From Verrucomicrobiales bacterium (GTDB lineage Bacteria; Verrucomicrobiota; Verrucomicrobiae; Limisphaerales; UBA1100): a stretch of 64,000 nt of DNA. Each line of letters opens with the position of its first letter. The stretch's first letter is position 1. The stretch is from NCBI GenBank assembly GCA_002721895.1, contig PBLV01000065.1:6097-70096 (forward strand), given 5' to 3'. Under the pieces are notes generated by a model. It searched no databases. It worked only from the letters and a program-made list of their open reading frames with translations, and was not told the origin of the DNA. The translations under genes were made by a program, and so were the position numbers. Below, piece after piece: positions 27,509 to 35,706 of this stretch.

Positions 27509-29872
27509 ATGTTCACCAATGTCAGCCTGACCGGCGCGGAATGGCTTTGGCCGGCCGTCGGCCTGTTCGCGGTCACCGCGGTGCTGCTGGTGTGGAGCTA
27601 CCGCGTGCGGGTGCCGCAGCCGGGCCTGCGCGCAGCGTGCATCGGCCTCAAGCTGCTGGGCGTGGCGCTGCTGCTGCTCTGTCTTTTAAACCCGGCCACC
27701 TCGAAGCCCAAGCCCGGCGCCAACTTCCTTGCCGTGGTGGCCGACAACAGCCGCGGCCTGAATGTCAGCGAACGCGACGCAGCCCAGTCCCGCGCCCAAT
27801 CCCTGCGCAAACTGCTGGGTCAGGCCGATGACGGCTGGCAGAAATCCACCGGCGAGTTTTTCCAGTTGCGCCGCTATGCCTTCGACGCGCACCTGCGGCA
27901 GGTCGGCGACTTCGACGAGCTGCGATTTGACGGCAACGCCTCGGCCGTCCATGGCGCGCTGAGGCAATTGGCCGGCCGTTTCAACCGGCAACCGCTGGCG
28001 GGCGTGCTGCTGTTCACCGACGGCATCGCGACGGATGCTGAGGCTGCCTCGCTGGCCAAGCTGGGCGCGCCGGTGTATCCCGTCCTCATCGGCCGCGACG
28101 AGGTGGTGCGCGACCTGGCCATCGAGAAGTTCGCGGTGAACCAGACGCCCTTCGAGGACGCGCCGGTGACCATCGAGGCGCAGGTGCGCTGCGTGGGCTT
28201 TGCCGGACAGGAAATTACCGCCCGCCTGCGCCCGCTAAAGGACGAAGACAACAGCACGTCGCCCGCGTTGCGCGAGTCCACCCTGCGCGCGCTTGAGGCG
28301 CGGGAGACGTTGAAGTTTCGTTTCCAGTTCAACCCGCACGCGCGCGGGCCGTTGTTTTACGAAATCCACGTCGGCCCAAAAACGGAGAACGGCGAACCCG
28401 AGGCGACCATGGAAAACAACCGCCGGCTGGTGGCGCTGAATCGCGGCGGCGGGCCGTACCGCGTGCTGTATGTCTGCGGGCGGCCGAACTGGGAGTTCAA
28501 GTTCCTGCGGCGCGCGCAGGAGGAGGACCGGCAACTGGAGCTGGTGGGCCTCATGCGCATCGCCAAACGCGAGCCGCGGTTTGTCTTTAAAGGCCGCCGG
28601 GGCGAGCAGACCAACCCGCTGGAGCGCGGCGCCGACCAGAAGACCACCGAGTACGACAAGCCCGTCTTCCGCCGCGTGTGGCCGCCCAACTGGATGGGCG
28701 AGGACGGCCTGTTGCAGGCGGACTTCGCGCACTTTGGCAGCGGACTGAAACAGGGCTTCCCCATCACCGCCGAGGACCTGTTCGCCTATCACGCCGTGGT
28801 GCTGGACGACGTGGAGGCGGAGTTTTTCAAGCCGGGCCAGATGCAGTTGTTGGAGCAGTTCGTGAAGGAACGCGGCGGCGGCCTGCTGATGCTCGGCGGG
28901 CAGGAAAGCTTTGGCCCCGGCCAATACACGCGAACCACGCTGGGCAAGATGCTGCCGGTATACCTCGACGGCGAAACCGGCGCGCTGACGCAGGCCAAGC
29001 TCGACCTCACCACCGAGGGCCAGCTGGAGCCGTGGGTGCGTGTGCGCGACAACCTCGACGACGAGGGCAAGCGGCTGGCGGAGATGCCCGCGTTCAAGGT
29101 TTTAAACAAGGTGCGCCGCCTCAAGCCGCTGGCCGCCAAGCTGGCCGTGGCCCGCGACAACGCCGGCATCGAGCACCCCGCTCTGGTCACGCAGAGATTT
29201 GGCAAGGGCCGCGTGGCGGTGATGACCATCGGCGACGTGTGGCGCTGGGGCCTGCGTTCGCCCGAGCATCGCACCGACATGGAAAAGTCATGGCGGCAAA
29301 TGCTCCAGTGGCTGGTCGCCGACGCGCTGGACCGCATTGAGCTGGCGCTGGAAACCGGCGGCACCGACCTGCGCGTGGCCGTGCGCGACAAGCAGTTCGC
29401 GCCCGAGGACAACGCCCGCGTCACCCTCCGCGCCGTGCCCGTCGGCCACACCACCCATCCACGCCCGCTCAGCGTGGAGCCGCCCGGTGAATCCACCACC
29501 ACCGGCGACACTGAGCAATACCACGCCGCCTTCCCCGCCCCCGCGCCCGGCGCCTGGCGCATCGAGGCCGGCATCACGGAAAAGGGCAAAACCCAAACCC
29601 GCCAACTCGCCATGGTGCACGACCCCGTTGCCGAGGAATTCCACAGCTTCACCCCCAACCGCCCGCTGCTCGAGTCCATCGCCAAGAAGACCGGCGGCAA
29701 GGTCATCGAACCGGAAAACCTCGAGGCGTTTTTAAAGACCCTCCCGCAAATCACGCAACTGAACACCGTTAACATCCACACCCCCGTCTGGCACCGCCCC
29801 ACCCTGTTCCTGCTGGTGCTGGCCTGCTTCGTGGCCGAGTGGTTCCTCCGCCGCTGGAAAGGACTGCCATGA
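27509..29872 (+). CDS. VWA/GATase-like membrane protein with degenerate MIDAS
   Basis: This 787-residue protein has two N-terminal membrane segments (about 11-30 and 45-61). A VWA-like domain follows in which the metal motif reads DNSRG (79-83) instead of DxSxS. A glutamine-amidotransferase-like fold comes next (HAVVLDDVEAEFF ... ERGGGLLMLGGQESFG). The C-terminal membrane segment is WHRPTLFLLVLACFVAEWFL. It is the paralogue of the partial gene at 1-2071, which keeps DTSDS. It is 31 bp after the DUF4175-like gene, and its stop overlaps the start of the caspase-like gene. It is probably an integral part of the MoxR/BatA membrane complex. Confidence 0.87.
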   Translation: MFTNVSLTGAEWLWPAVGLFAVTAVLLVWSYRVRVPQPGLRAACIGLKLLGVALLLLCLLNPATSKPKPGANFLAVVADNSRGLNVSERDAAQSRAQSLRKLLGQADDGWQKSTGEFFQLRRYAFDAHLRQVGDFDELRFDGNASAVHGALRQLAGRFNRQPLAGVLLFTDGIATDAEAASLAKLGAPVYPVLIGRDEVVRDLAIEKFAVNQTPFEDAPVTIEAQVRCVGFAGQEITARLRPLKDEDNSTSPALRESTLRALEARETLKFRFQFNPHARGPLFYEIHVGPKTENGEPEATMENNRRLVALNRGGGPYRVLYVCGRPNWEFKFLRRAQEEDRQLELVGLMRIAKREPRFVFKGRRGEQTNPLERGADQKTTEYDKPVFRRVWPPNWMGEDGLLQADFAHFGSGLKQGFPITAEDLFAYHAVVLDDVEAEFFKPGQMQLLEQFVKERGGGLLMLGGQESFGPGQYTRTTLGKMLPVYLDGETGALTQAKLDLTTEGQLEPWVRVRDNLDDEGKRLAEMPAFKVLNKVRRLKPLAAKLAVARDNAGIEHPALVTQRFGKGRVAVMTIGDVWRWGLRSPEHRTDMEKSWRQMLQWLVADALDRIELALETGGTDLRVAVRDKQFAPEDNARVTLRAVPVGHTTHPRPLSVEPPGESTTTGDTEQYHAAFPAPAPGAWRIEAGITEKGKTQTRQLAMVHDPVAEEFHSFTPNRPLLESIAKKTGGKVIEPENLEAFLKTLPQITQLNTVNIHTPVWHRPTLFLLVLACFVAEWFLRRWKGLP

Positions 29873-30972
29873 AGATTCAGGTTAAAAAATGTTCACCCGA
29901 CACGATTCGGACTCGCAAGCCCGTCCCTCCCAAGGAGAGGCGAGCAACCGTGCTGCCGGCATCTTGCCGGCAGTTGGACCGCCTCTTTCTGCCGGCAAGA
30001 TGCCGGCAGCACGATGGAGGGGCTATCTACAAAAAATTTGCCGCCATCATTATCACATTCCTATTCGCAACTAGCACCCACGCCGCTCCCACGCTGATCC
30101 TCATCAACGGCGCGCCGGGCACCGAGGAATACGGGCGCCTCTTTAAAAAATGGGCCGGCCAATGGGAGGCGACGGCAAAGCAAGGCAAGGCGGAACTGCA
30201 CCAGGTTTCGGGCAAGGACAAGCTCAAGTCGCTGCTGTCAGCCCAGCCCAAGAATTCGCCAGAGCCCCTTTGGCTGGTGATGATCGGGCACGGGACGTTT
30301 GACGGGAAGACGGCCAAGTTCAACCTGCGCGGCCCCGACCTCAGCGCCGCCGAGCTGGCCGAATGGCTGAAGGACCACGAGCGCCCGCTGGCCATCATCA
30401 ACTGCGCCAGCTCCAGCGCCCCGTTCATCAACGCCCTCAGCGGCCCCAATCGCGTCATCCTCACCGCCACCCGCAGCGGCGCGGAACAGAACTTCGCCCG
30501 CCTCGGCGGCCACCTCGCCACCGCCATAACCGACCCTAAGGCCGACCTCGACAAGGACGAGCAAGTCTCCCTCCTTGAGGCCTTCCTCACCGCCGCCCAT
30601 CGCACCGCCGAGTTTTACAAGACCGAGAGCCGCCTCGCCACCGAGCACGCCCTCATCGACGACAACGGCGACACCCGAGGCACCCCCGCCGACTGGTTCC
30701 GCGGCATCCGCGTCACGAAAGAGACCGAAGACGGCACCCTCCCCGATGGCCTCCGCGCCCACCAGCTCCATTTAATCCCGAACGAAGCCGAACAAAAACT
30801 CTCACCAGCCATCCGAGCCAAACGCAATACCCTCGAGCTGCAACTCGCCAAACTCCGCACCCAAAAGAAACTCCTCGACAAAGAAGAATACTACCAAAAA
30901 CTCGAGCCACTCCTCCTGCAACTCGCCAAACTCTACGAACTCAAACCGAGCACTCAGACCCAACAACCATAA
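29869..30972 (+). CDS. Caspase/legumain-fold (C13-like) protein with repeat-disrupted N-terminus
   Basis: The ATG overlaps the preceding stop (ATGA). The core contains the two catalytic motifs of the caspase-legumain fold in the right order: a His motif VMIGHGTFDG (His141) and a Cys motif IINCASSSAPF (Cys179), each at the end of a hydrophobic strand. A hydrophobic signal-like segment (58-68, ending THA-AP) is not at the N-terminus. It is preceded by about 50 residues, part of which (27-49) is translated from an inverted-repeat element. The 367-residue protein may thus be a signal-anchored or re-started protease. Its place at the end of the MoxR/BatA operon suggests proteolytic processing linked to that complex. 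Activity is inferred from motifs. Confidence 0.8.
   Translation: MKIQVKKCSPDTIRTRKPVPPKERRATVLPASCRQLDRLFLPARCRQHDGGAIYKKFAAIIITFLFATSTHAAPTLILINGAPGTEEYGRLFKKWAGQWEATAKQGKAELHQVSGKDKLKSLLSAQPKNSPEPLWLVMIGHGTFDGKTAKFNLRGPDLSAAELAEWLKDHERPLAIINCASSSAPFINALSGPNRVILTATRSGAEQNFARLGGHLATAITDPKADLDKDEQVSLLEAFLTAAHRTAEFYKTESRLATEHALIDDNGDTRGTPADWFRGIRVTKETEDGTLPDGLRAHQLHLIPNEAEQKLSPAIRAKRNTLELQLAKLRTQKKLLDKEEYYQKLEPLLLQLAKLYELKPSTQTQQP
29949..30013. repeat. Perfect 25-bp inverted repeat built from TGCCGGCA palindromes, inside a CDS
   Basis: Arms at 29949-29973 and 29989-30013 are perfect reverse complements with a 15-bp spacer. Each arm holds two copies of the palindrome TGCCGGCA separated by TCT or AGA. 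It lies in frame near the 5' end of the caspase-like gene, between the coupled ATG and the signal-like segment. The shape fits a dispersed REP/MITE-like element inserted into the gene start. Confidence 0.8.
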
Positions 30973-31050
30973 ACTGCGCGATGTAAATTTACCTACTCGT
31001 CTGGTTGTGGATCGCGAATAATTAACTACCACTCCTTATATTTGGAAAAC

Positions 31051-31335
31051 CTACGGATCAGGTGTTTTTAAAGCGGACCCATCCGGACTAATACCTTTAT
31101 CACCTGTTTGTTCATCCCTTTTTATTAGTTCTTTCCCTATCGTTTTATACACATCCGGGCCCGATGTCTCCGGCGCAAAGTCCTCCATCGTCGGCCCGTG
31201 GTCCGGCCTCGGCGCCCCGTCATCTAATTCGCCCTCTGAGTCGCTTTGCCGGCAGCTTCTTGCCATCAAAGCGCTCAGCGCAAGTAAGGTGCAAATACCC
31301 AAAATTGGGACGCAATACTTCCAAAAGAATCTCAC
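31051..31335 (-). CDS. Small membrane-anchored protein, probably with an N-terminal zinc ribbon
   Basis: From GTG at 31335 the frame gives 94 residues: a membrane segment (VPILGICTLLALSALMA) and an acidic, charged tail. The frame stays open upstream to about 31389 and adds IYSLSCPKCGTNWQ, a CPxCG zinc-ribbon knuckle just before RFFWKYC. A ribbon followed by one membrane helix is a common design of small PVC proteins. No ATG is present upstream; ATT at 31377, 6 bp after CAGG, would be the only initiator that includes the ribbon. I do not recognise a function, and the gene could be decayed at its 5' end. Confidence 0.5.
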   Translation of the reverse strand: MRFFWKYCVPILGICTLLALSALMARSCRQSDSEGELDDGAPRPDHGPTMEDFAPETSGPDVYKTIGKELIKRDEQTGDKGISPDGSALKTPDP

Positions 31336-31380
31336 CTGCCAGTTTGTTCCGCACTTTGGGCAGGAGAGTGAATAAATGCC

Positions 31381-31638
31381 GACCTGCGCACCTCACGACG
31401 AACACTCTTTTAACCCGGATTGGCCGGGCATCAGCGGAGAGAGTAAACCCGAATTGCCCAGTTTAAAGCCAAACTTCATGCTGTCAAATTTTAGAAGTGC
31501 CATCAACAACATGAGGTGGCTAATCCGTTATCTAAACACTTGATCTGCGCTCACTCCCATCCATCGTTATTCGTGTGAATAACTACAGCATTCAAGCAAG
31601 TGTTAGGAGCCATTTTAGAATGAGAACGGTAAACACGC
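31381..31638. other. Intergenic stretch without recognisable gene
   Basis: I see no convincing reading frame, RNA fold or repeat here. On the minus strand a 28-codon frame starting MKFGFKLGNSG ends shortly before the small zinc-ribbon gene and could be a leader or decayed 5' part of it. Confidence 0.4.
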
Positions 31639-31800
31639 CTAATTCGAGATTTTGATCGCGTCCCAACTCTCAAATACACCTTTGTCGATTCCTATGATTC
31701 GGACCTCTTGCGGTGCCTTGTTAGCTAACCCCATTGAAAGAAAAAGAATGGCACTGAGCAGCGCGCCGATAAGAAGGCTTTTGGTGTCGATGGTTTTCAT
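31639..31800 (-). CDS. Small exported or membrane protein (53 aa)
   Basis: An ATG at 31800 is preceded by GAGGGCAGT, a good Shine-Dalgarno. It opens a 53-residue frame starting MKTIDTKSLLIGALLSA, with one hydrophobic helix (9-26), then KAPQEVRIIGIDKGVFESWDAIKISN. MKTID-KSLLIGALL proteins of this size recur in Verrucomicrobiota and Lentisphaerota as far as I recall. No function is known. The good ribosome site, the signal-like helix and the compact end make it likely to be real despite its size. Confidence 0.65.
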   Translation of the reverse strand: MKTIDTKSLLIGALLSAILFLSMGLANKAPQEVRIIGIDKGVFESWDAIKISN

Positions 31801-31960
31801 ACTGCCCTCAGCCTAACATCCTATCCCTCGCTGGCAATAATCTGTAAGCCTTGGGCGGTCATTGCCTCACCATTCCAACCACCAAAGCATTCAAGAGCCA
31901 ACGAAAGTAGATCGGTGAATGGCGCCACAACCAGCCCCAAAAATAGGCTGAGAAAAGAAT

Positions 31961-32036
<76 letters not shown>

Positions 32037-32085
32037 GAGCGAACACCTTGGCGGAATTGTGCGGAATTGGAAATATTATTCAGGA

Positions 32086-33141
32086 TCAACCGGCGATTTC
32101 GGCCTCCATCGCCTCGGGGGTTTTCTCAAGGCTGGCGCGGCGGGCACGAAGCTTGGCAATTGGGCCGTCGTGGGGGCTGAGGATCCAGGCGATGATGAAC
32201 AGGACGGCACCGGCAACGACCATGGCAGCGGCGATGTTGCAATCCATCCAGATGGCCATGTGAAGGCCGAGCACGGAACTGAGCAGGGCGAAGGCGATGG
32301 TGATCCAGAGAATAACGGGCAGACGCTGGGACAGGAGGTGGCCAGTGGCGCCGGGGAGAATCAGCATGGCGATGACGAGGATGGCGCCCACCGCATCGAA
32401 GGCGCTAACGACGACGATGGACAAAATGGACATTAGCGCGATGTGCAGCGCGGTGGCGTTGATGCCGAGAGACAGGGCCAGAGCGGGGTCAAAGGAGCTG
32501 ACGAGAAGTTCCTTGTAAAAGATTAACAGCAAAGCGGCCACGAGCATGGCAACCAGCGCCATTTGGCATATTTCCGCGGGCGGCAGGCTGAGGTTGTTGC
32601 CGCTGAGAATGGCTTCGTCGATGAGACCTGCTGAACGAAGGGAGTCGGCGATGGTATCAGGCAACTGAACGTTGGAAAAGTGGCGACCGACGTGCATGAA
32701 ATCGCCGTACAACACGCAATCGGCATCCAGATGGGCGTCACTGATTTGGGTGTGTATGAGCACGACACCCAAGGCGAAGAGACTGGTGAAGGCAATGCCA
32801 ATGGCGGCGTCCTGCTTGACACGGGAGGTCTTGTGAATGAGTTCAATGAGGCCCACGGTGACCAGGCCGGCCACGAGCGCCCCGAGCATCATGGCAGGCC
32901 CGCCAAGGGGGTGTGTGATCATGAACACAACGACGATCCCGAGCAATGCGCTGTGGCTGATGGCGTCGCCGATAAGGGACATTCGCCGCAGAATAAGAAA
33001 GTTGCCCACCAGCCCACAGGCGGCAATGACGAGAAAACCCATTAGCGCCCGCCAACCCCAGCCATCCTGCCCGAAGGGGCTGTATTTCCACACGTCGATG
33101 ACGTGCTGCTGAAAATCGAATGGTGGGATCAACTCGTTCAC
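32086..33141 (-). CDS. Metal ABC transporter permease (ZnuB/MntB family)
   Basis: This 351-residue protein has eight or more hydrophobic segments and the ABC-3 family features RRMSLIGDAISHSALLGI, KQDAAIGIAFTSLFALGVV and GAILVIAMLILPGATGHLL. It forms an inner-membrane channel for Mn, Zn or Fe. It overlaps the upstream permease gene by 4 bp, and in the five-gene operon it is last. An insert of about 45 residues between helices (ISDAHLDADCVLYGDFMHVG ... PPAEIC) faces one side of the membrane. The tRNA gene follows 49 bp downstream on the same strand. Confidence 0.93.
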   Translation of the reverse strand: MNELIPPFDFQQHVIDVWKYSPFGQDGWGWRALMGFLVIAACGLVGNFLILRRMSLIGDAISHSALLGIVVVFMITHPLGGPAMMLGALVAGLVTVGLIELIHKTSRVKQDAAIGIAFTSLFALGVVLIHTQISDAHLDADCVLYGDFMHVGRHFSNVQLPDTIADSLRSAGLIDEAILSGNNLSLPPAEICQMALVAMLVAALLLIFYKELLVSSFDPALALSLGINATALHIALMSILSIVVVSAFDAVGAILVIAMLILPGATGHLLSQRLPVILWITIAFALLSSVLGLHMAIWMDCNIAAAMVVAGAVLFIIAWILSPHDGPIAKLRARRASLEKTPEAMEAEIAG

Positions 33142-34919
33142 AATCGTTTTCCAAAGCCAAGGATTTCCGTTGGCCCACCCTCCGGTGCCAAGCCGCTCTG
33201 GAGATCCCGCAGGCTGGGGATGGGCCTGCCGTGGGGGTCAGTGCGGGCGTGGTCGAGGGTGCGCTCGAGTTCGCGCACGACTTCCTCGCCGAGAACATGC
33301 TCTATTTCCTCGGCATCATCGTGGACATGGTCTGGGGCGATGTGAGCCTCATTGGTCAGATAAAGTTCCCAGAGACGGTGATTGCGGACGATCTCACAGG
33401 CACGCTGCCAGCCCTCGGGAGTTAGATGGACCTGATTCCCCTCCTCGTGGAGTGTTGCCAAATCATTCTGCGCCAACTCGGCCGTGAGACGGCGGGCGTC
33501 CTCCTCGGTTTCGCGCCGGCGCTCCGCCAGTTCGCGGAGGGAAACACCTTCGCCCTCGAAACCCCGCTGCTCGAGCACATGATAAACCGCCTTAAGGGTA
33601 TTCTCACGCTGCACGCGGGCAACCCGTGAACGCCGTCGGAACCATCGCATGACCACGCCGTGACGAGGGCTAAACAGGAAAGCCATGGCAAAGATGAATG
33701 TTGCCCCGAGCACCATAAACGGACCCGTGGGGGTATCAAAGAAGTAAGAGAATAACGCACCGGCCAACCCGGAAAGAATACCGAATCCGGCTGACAGCCA
33801 AAGCATCCGGTCCATACGGTCGGTCAACATGTAGGCGGCGGCAGCGGGCGTGATAAGCATGGCGGACACCAGAACCACACCCACAGCCTGAAGGGCAACC
33901 ACCACCGCGAAGGCGAGCAGGAGCATGAGCGAATAGTGGATCACTTGAACAGGAAACCCGGACACGCGCGCATAGGTGTTGTCGAAGCTGGTCAGGAGCA
34001 GTTCCTTGTAGAACAAGGTGACCGCGGCAAGAGCCAGGACCGTCACAAACCCCATGAGGGAAAGGTCTCCGGGCGTAAGCAGGGCTGCCTGGCCAAACAT
34101 GAAATCATAAAGCCCGGACACCTCCGCGCTGCCCAGATTTTTGATGCGGGTGTAAAGAACGATGCCCGCCGCGTAAAAAACTGCCAAGACAAGCCCAAGG
34201 GCAGCATCTTCCTTCAAGCGGGTGGCACGCTGAATGAAGGCCACCACCGCCCCGCCCAGCAGGCCAATCACGGTGGCGCCCAGAAAGATAATCAGCGGGT
34301 TCTTGTTGAGAGCATCCACCTGAAACTCCACCTCATAGCCTCCCCTCAGGATCGTACTGAGGGAATCCAGCGGAGACCGCAGGACGTCTTCAATGGTTAA
34401 GACTCCCGCCGCTCCAACCGCGACAAATCCAGTGGCCAAAAATCCGAGCATCACTCCCGGCAGAACAGCATGGGAGAGTGCGTCTCCAAAAAGCGCCATG
34501 CGGCGCACCACAATGAAGGCACCCAGCAGACCACAACAGACACCCAGCAAGCCCGCACCCAACAAGCCCCGGCGGGTACCATGGGTGCCTGCATCGGAAA
34601 AATCGAACACCCGGCCAAATTTTCGAAGCCAGCCCTCCTCCTTGATTAGGACCATCTCCAACTTGGGCCGGCGAACTTCCAATTCACGTCCGCTTGACTG
34701 ATAACGAATCCGCACCTTGGGTCGACCGCCATCACCCCTCGACAAGTAGACCACCTCCGCCTCGCGCCCCTTAACCAACACCCGGCTGCCCACCTGCAAC
34801 TGTTCCAGCGGGTCGGTGATAGGTTCCGTAATTAAGACCTCTGAAATACGGTCTGCCCGGGCACTGGCAGCTCCCAGCAGGACCCCCATCGCGGCCAGCA
34901 TGGACAGAAAGCGAATCAT
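33138..34919 (-). CDS. Metal ABC permease fused to a DtxR/MntR-like regulator module
   Basis: This 593-residue protein has four parts. A signal peptide (1-22) is followed by a soluble SH3-like domain (24-110), then an ABC-3 permease (118-415, VVRRMALFGDALSHAVLPG). A cytoplasmic C-terminus holds a winged helix (440-505, LRELAERRRETEEDARRL). It also holds an iron-dependent-repressor dimerisation/metal-binding domain (510-570, HRLWELYLTNEAHIAPDHVHDDAEEIEHVL ... DPHGRPIPS, partly shown). The regulator looks complete. It could sense cytoplasmic metal at the membrane and gate the transporter, or bind DNA while tethered. Similar fusions occur, to my memory, in some PVC genomes. Metal specificity is likely Mn or Fe by analogy with MntR/DtxR. 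Confidence 0.9.
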   Translation of the reverse strand: MIRFLSMLAAMGVLLGAASARADRISEVLITEPITDPLEQLQVGSRVLVKGREAEVVYLSRGDGGRPKVRIRYQSSGRELEVRRPKLEMVLIKEEGWLRKFGRVFDFSDAGTHGTRRGLLGAGLLGVCCGLLGAFIVVRRMALFGDALSHAVLPGVMLGFLATGFVAVGAAGVLTIEDVLRSPLDSLSTILRGGYEVEFQVDALNKNPLIIFLGATVIGLLGGAVVAFIQRATRLKEDAALGLVLAVFYAAGIVLYTRIKNLGSAEVSGLYDFMFGQAALLTPGDLSLMGFVTVLALAAVTLFYKELLLTSFDNTYARVSGFPVQVIHYSLMLLLAFAVVVALQAVGVVLVSAMLITPAAAAYMLTDRMDRMLWLSAGFGILSGLAGALFSYFFDTPTGPFMVLGATFIFAMAFLFSPRHGVVMRWFRRRSRVARVQRENTLKAVYHVLEQRGFEGEGVSLRELAERRRETEEDARRLTAELAQNDLATLHEEGNQVHLTPEGWQRACEIVRNHRLWELYLTNEAHIAPDHVHDDAEEIEHVLGEEVVRELERTLDHARTDPHGRPIPSLRDLQSGLAPEGGPTEILGFGKRL

Positions 34920-34920
34920 T

Positions 34921-35706
34921 TCATTCCGCCTTTTGACGAACCTCCTCGGCCACCTCGCTGAGGATGGTCAAGCGACCACCATAGGTGTTTTGCAGCAGAT
35001 CCACCTTGAACACGGATTCCGTGGACCCAAAAGCCACCACGCGCATGTTCAGGAGCAGCAGCATGTCGAAGTAGTTGCGGGCCGTCGGCAGGTCGTGATG
35101 CACCACCAGCAGGGTTTTGCCCTTGGCCTGTAATTCCTGCAACAAGGCAACAATGGCGGTCTCCGTCGCGGCATCGACCCCGGCAAAAGGTTCATCCATG
35201 AAATAGAGATCGCTCTCCTGCGCCAGAGCACGGGCGAGAAAGACACGCTGCTGCTGCCCGCCGGAAAGATTGGAAATTTGCCGATTGGCATAAGGCAACA
35301 TCTTGACCTTTTCCAAACATTCCCGGGCAATATCCCGATCCTCCTTCTTCGGCCGCCGCATGAGTCCAAGATGGCCATAGCGGCCCATGAGAACGACATC
35401 CATTACACTCACGGGAAAATCCCAGTCCACTGATTCCCGCTGGGGCACATAGCCGACACGCTGGAGATTTTCCTGAACCGGCCGGCCAAAGACCTTCACC
35501 CACCCACTGCTCTGGGGCAGCAGTCCCATGGCCGCCTTGATGAGGGTGGACTTGCCCGCGCCGTTGGGGCCAACGATACCCACCAGCTTCCCCTTGGGCA
35601 CCTCCAAGTCAATACCCCACAGCACCGGCCTCTTGTGGTAGGCCACCGTGAGGTCATGGATTTCAAGCGGCGCGGGCGAACTCGGCTGATCGGTTTTGTC
35701 TCTCAT
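34921..35706 (-). CDS. Metal ABC transporter ATP-binding protein
   Basis: This 261-residue ATPase has Walker A GPNGAGKST (46-54), the Q-loop QRESVDWDFP, the ABC signature LSGGQQQRVFLARAL, Walker B LYFMDEPFAG and the switch His in LLVVHHD. QRESVDWDFPVSVMDVVLMGRYG is typical of the Mn/Zn/Fe (TroB/MntA/ZnuC) group. Its ATG shares one base with the stop of the porin gene (TAATG), and it is 1 bp before the permease-regulator fusion. It energises metal uptake. Confidence 0.95.
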   Translation of the reverse strand: MRDKTDQPSSPAPLEIHDLTVAYHKRPVLWGIDLEVPKGKLVGIVGPNGAGKSTLIKAAMGLLPQSSGWVKVFGRPVQENLQRVGYVPQRESVDWDFPVSVMDVVLMGRYGHLGLMRRPKKEDRDIARECLEKVKMLPYANRQISNLSGGQQQRVFLARALAQESDLYFMDEPFAGVDAATETAIVALLQELQAKGKTLLVVHHDLPTARNYFDMLLLLNMRVVAFGSTESVFKVDLLQNTYGGRLTILSEVAEEVRQKAE

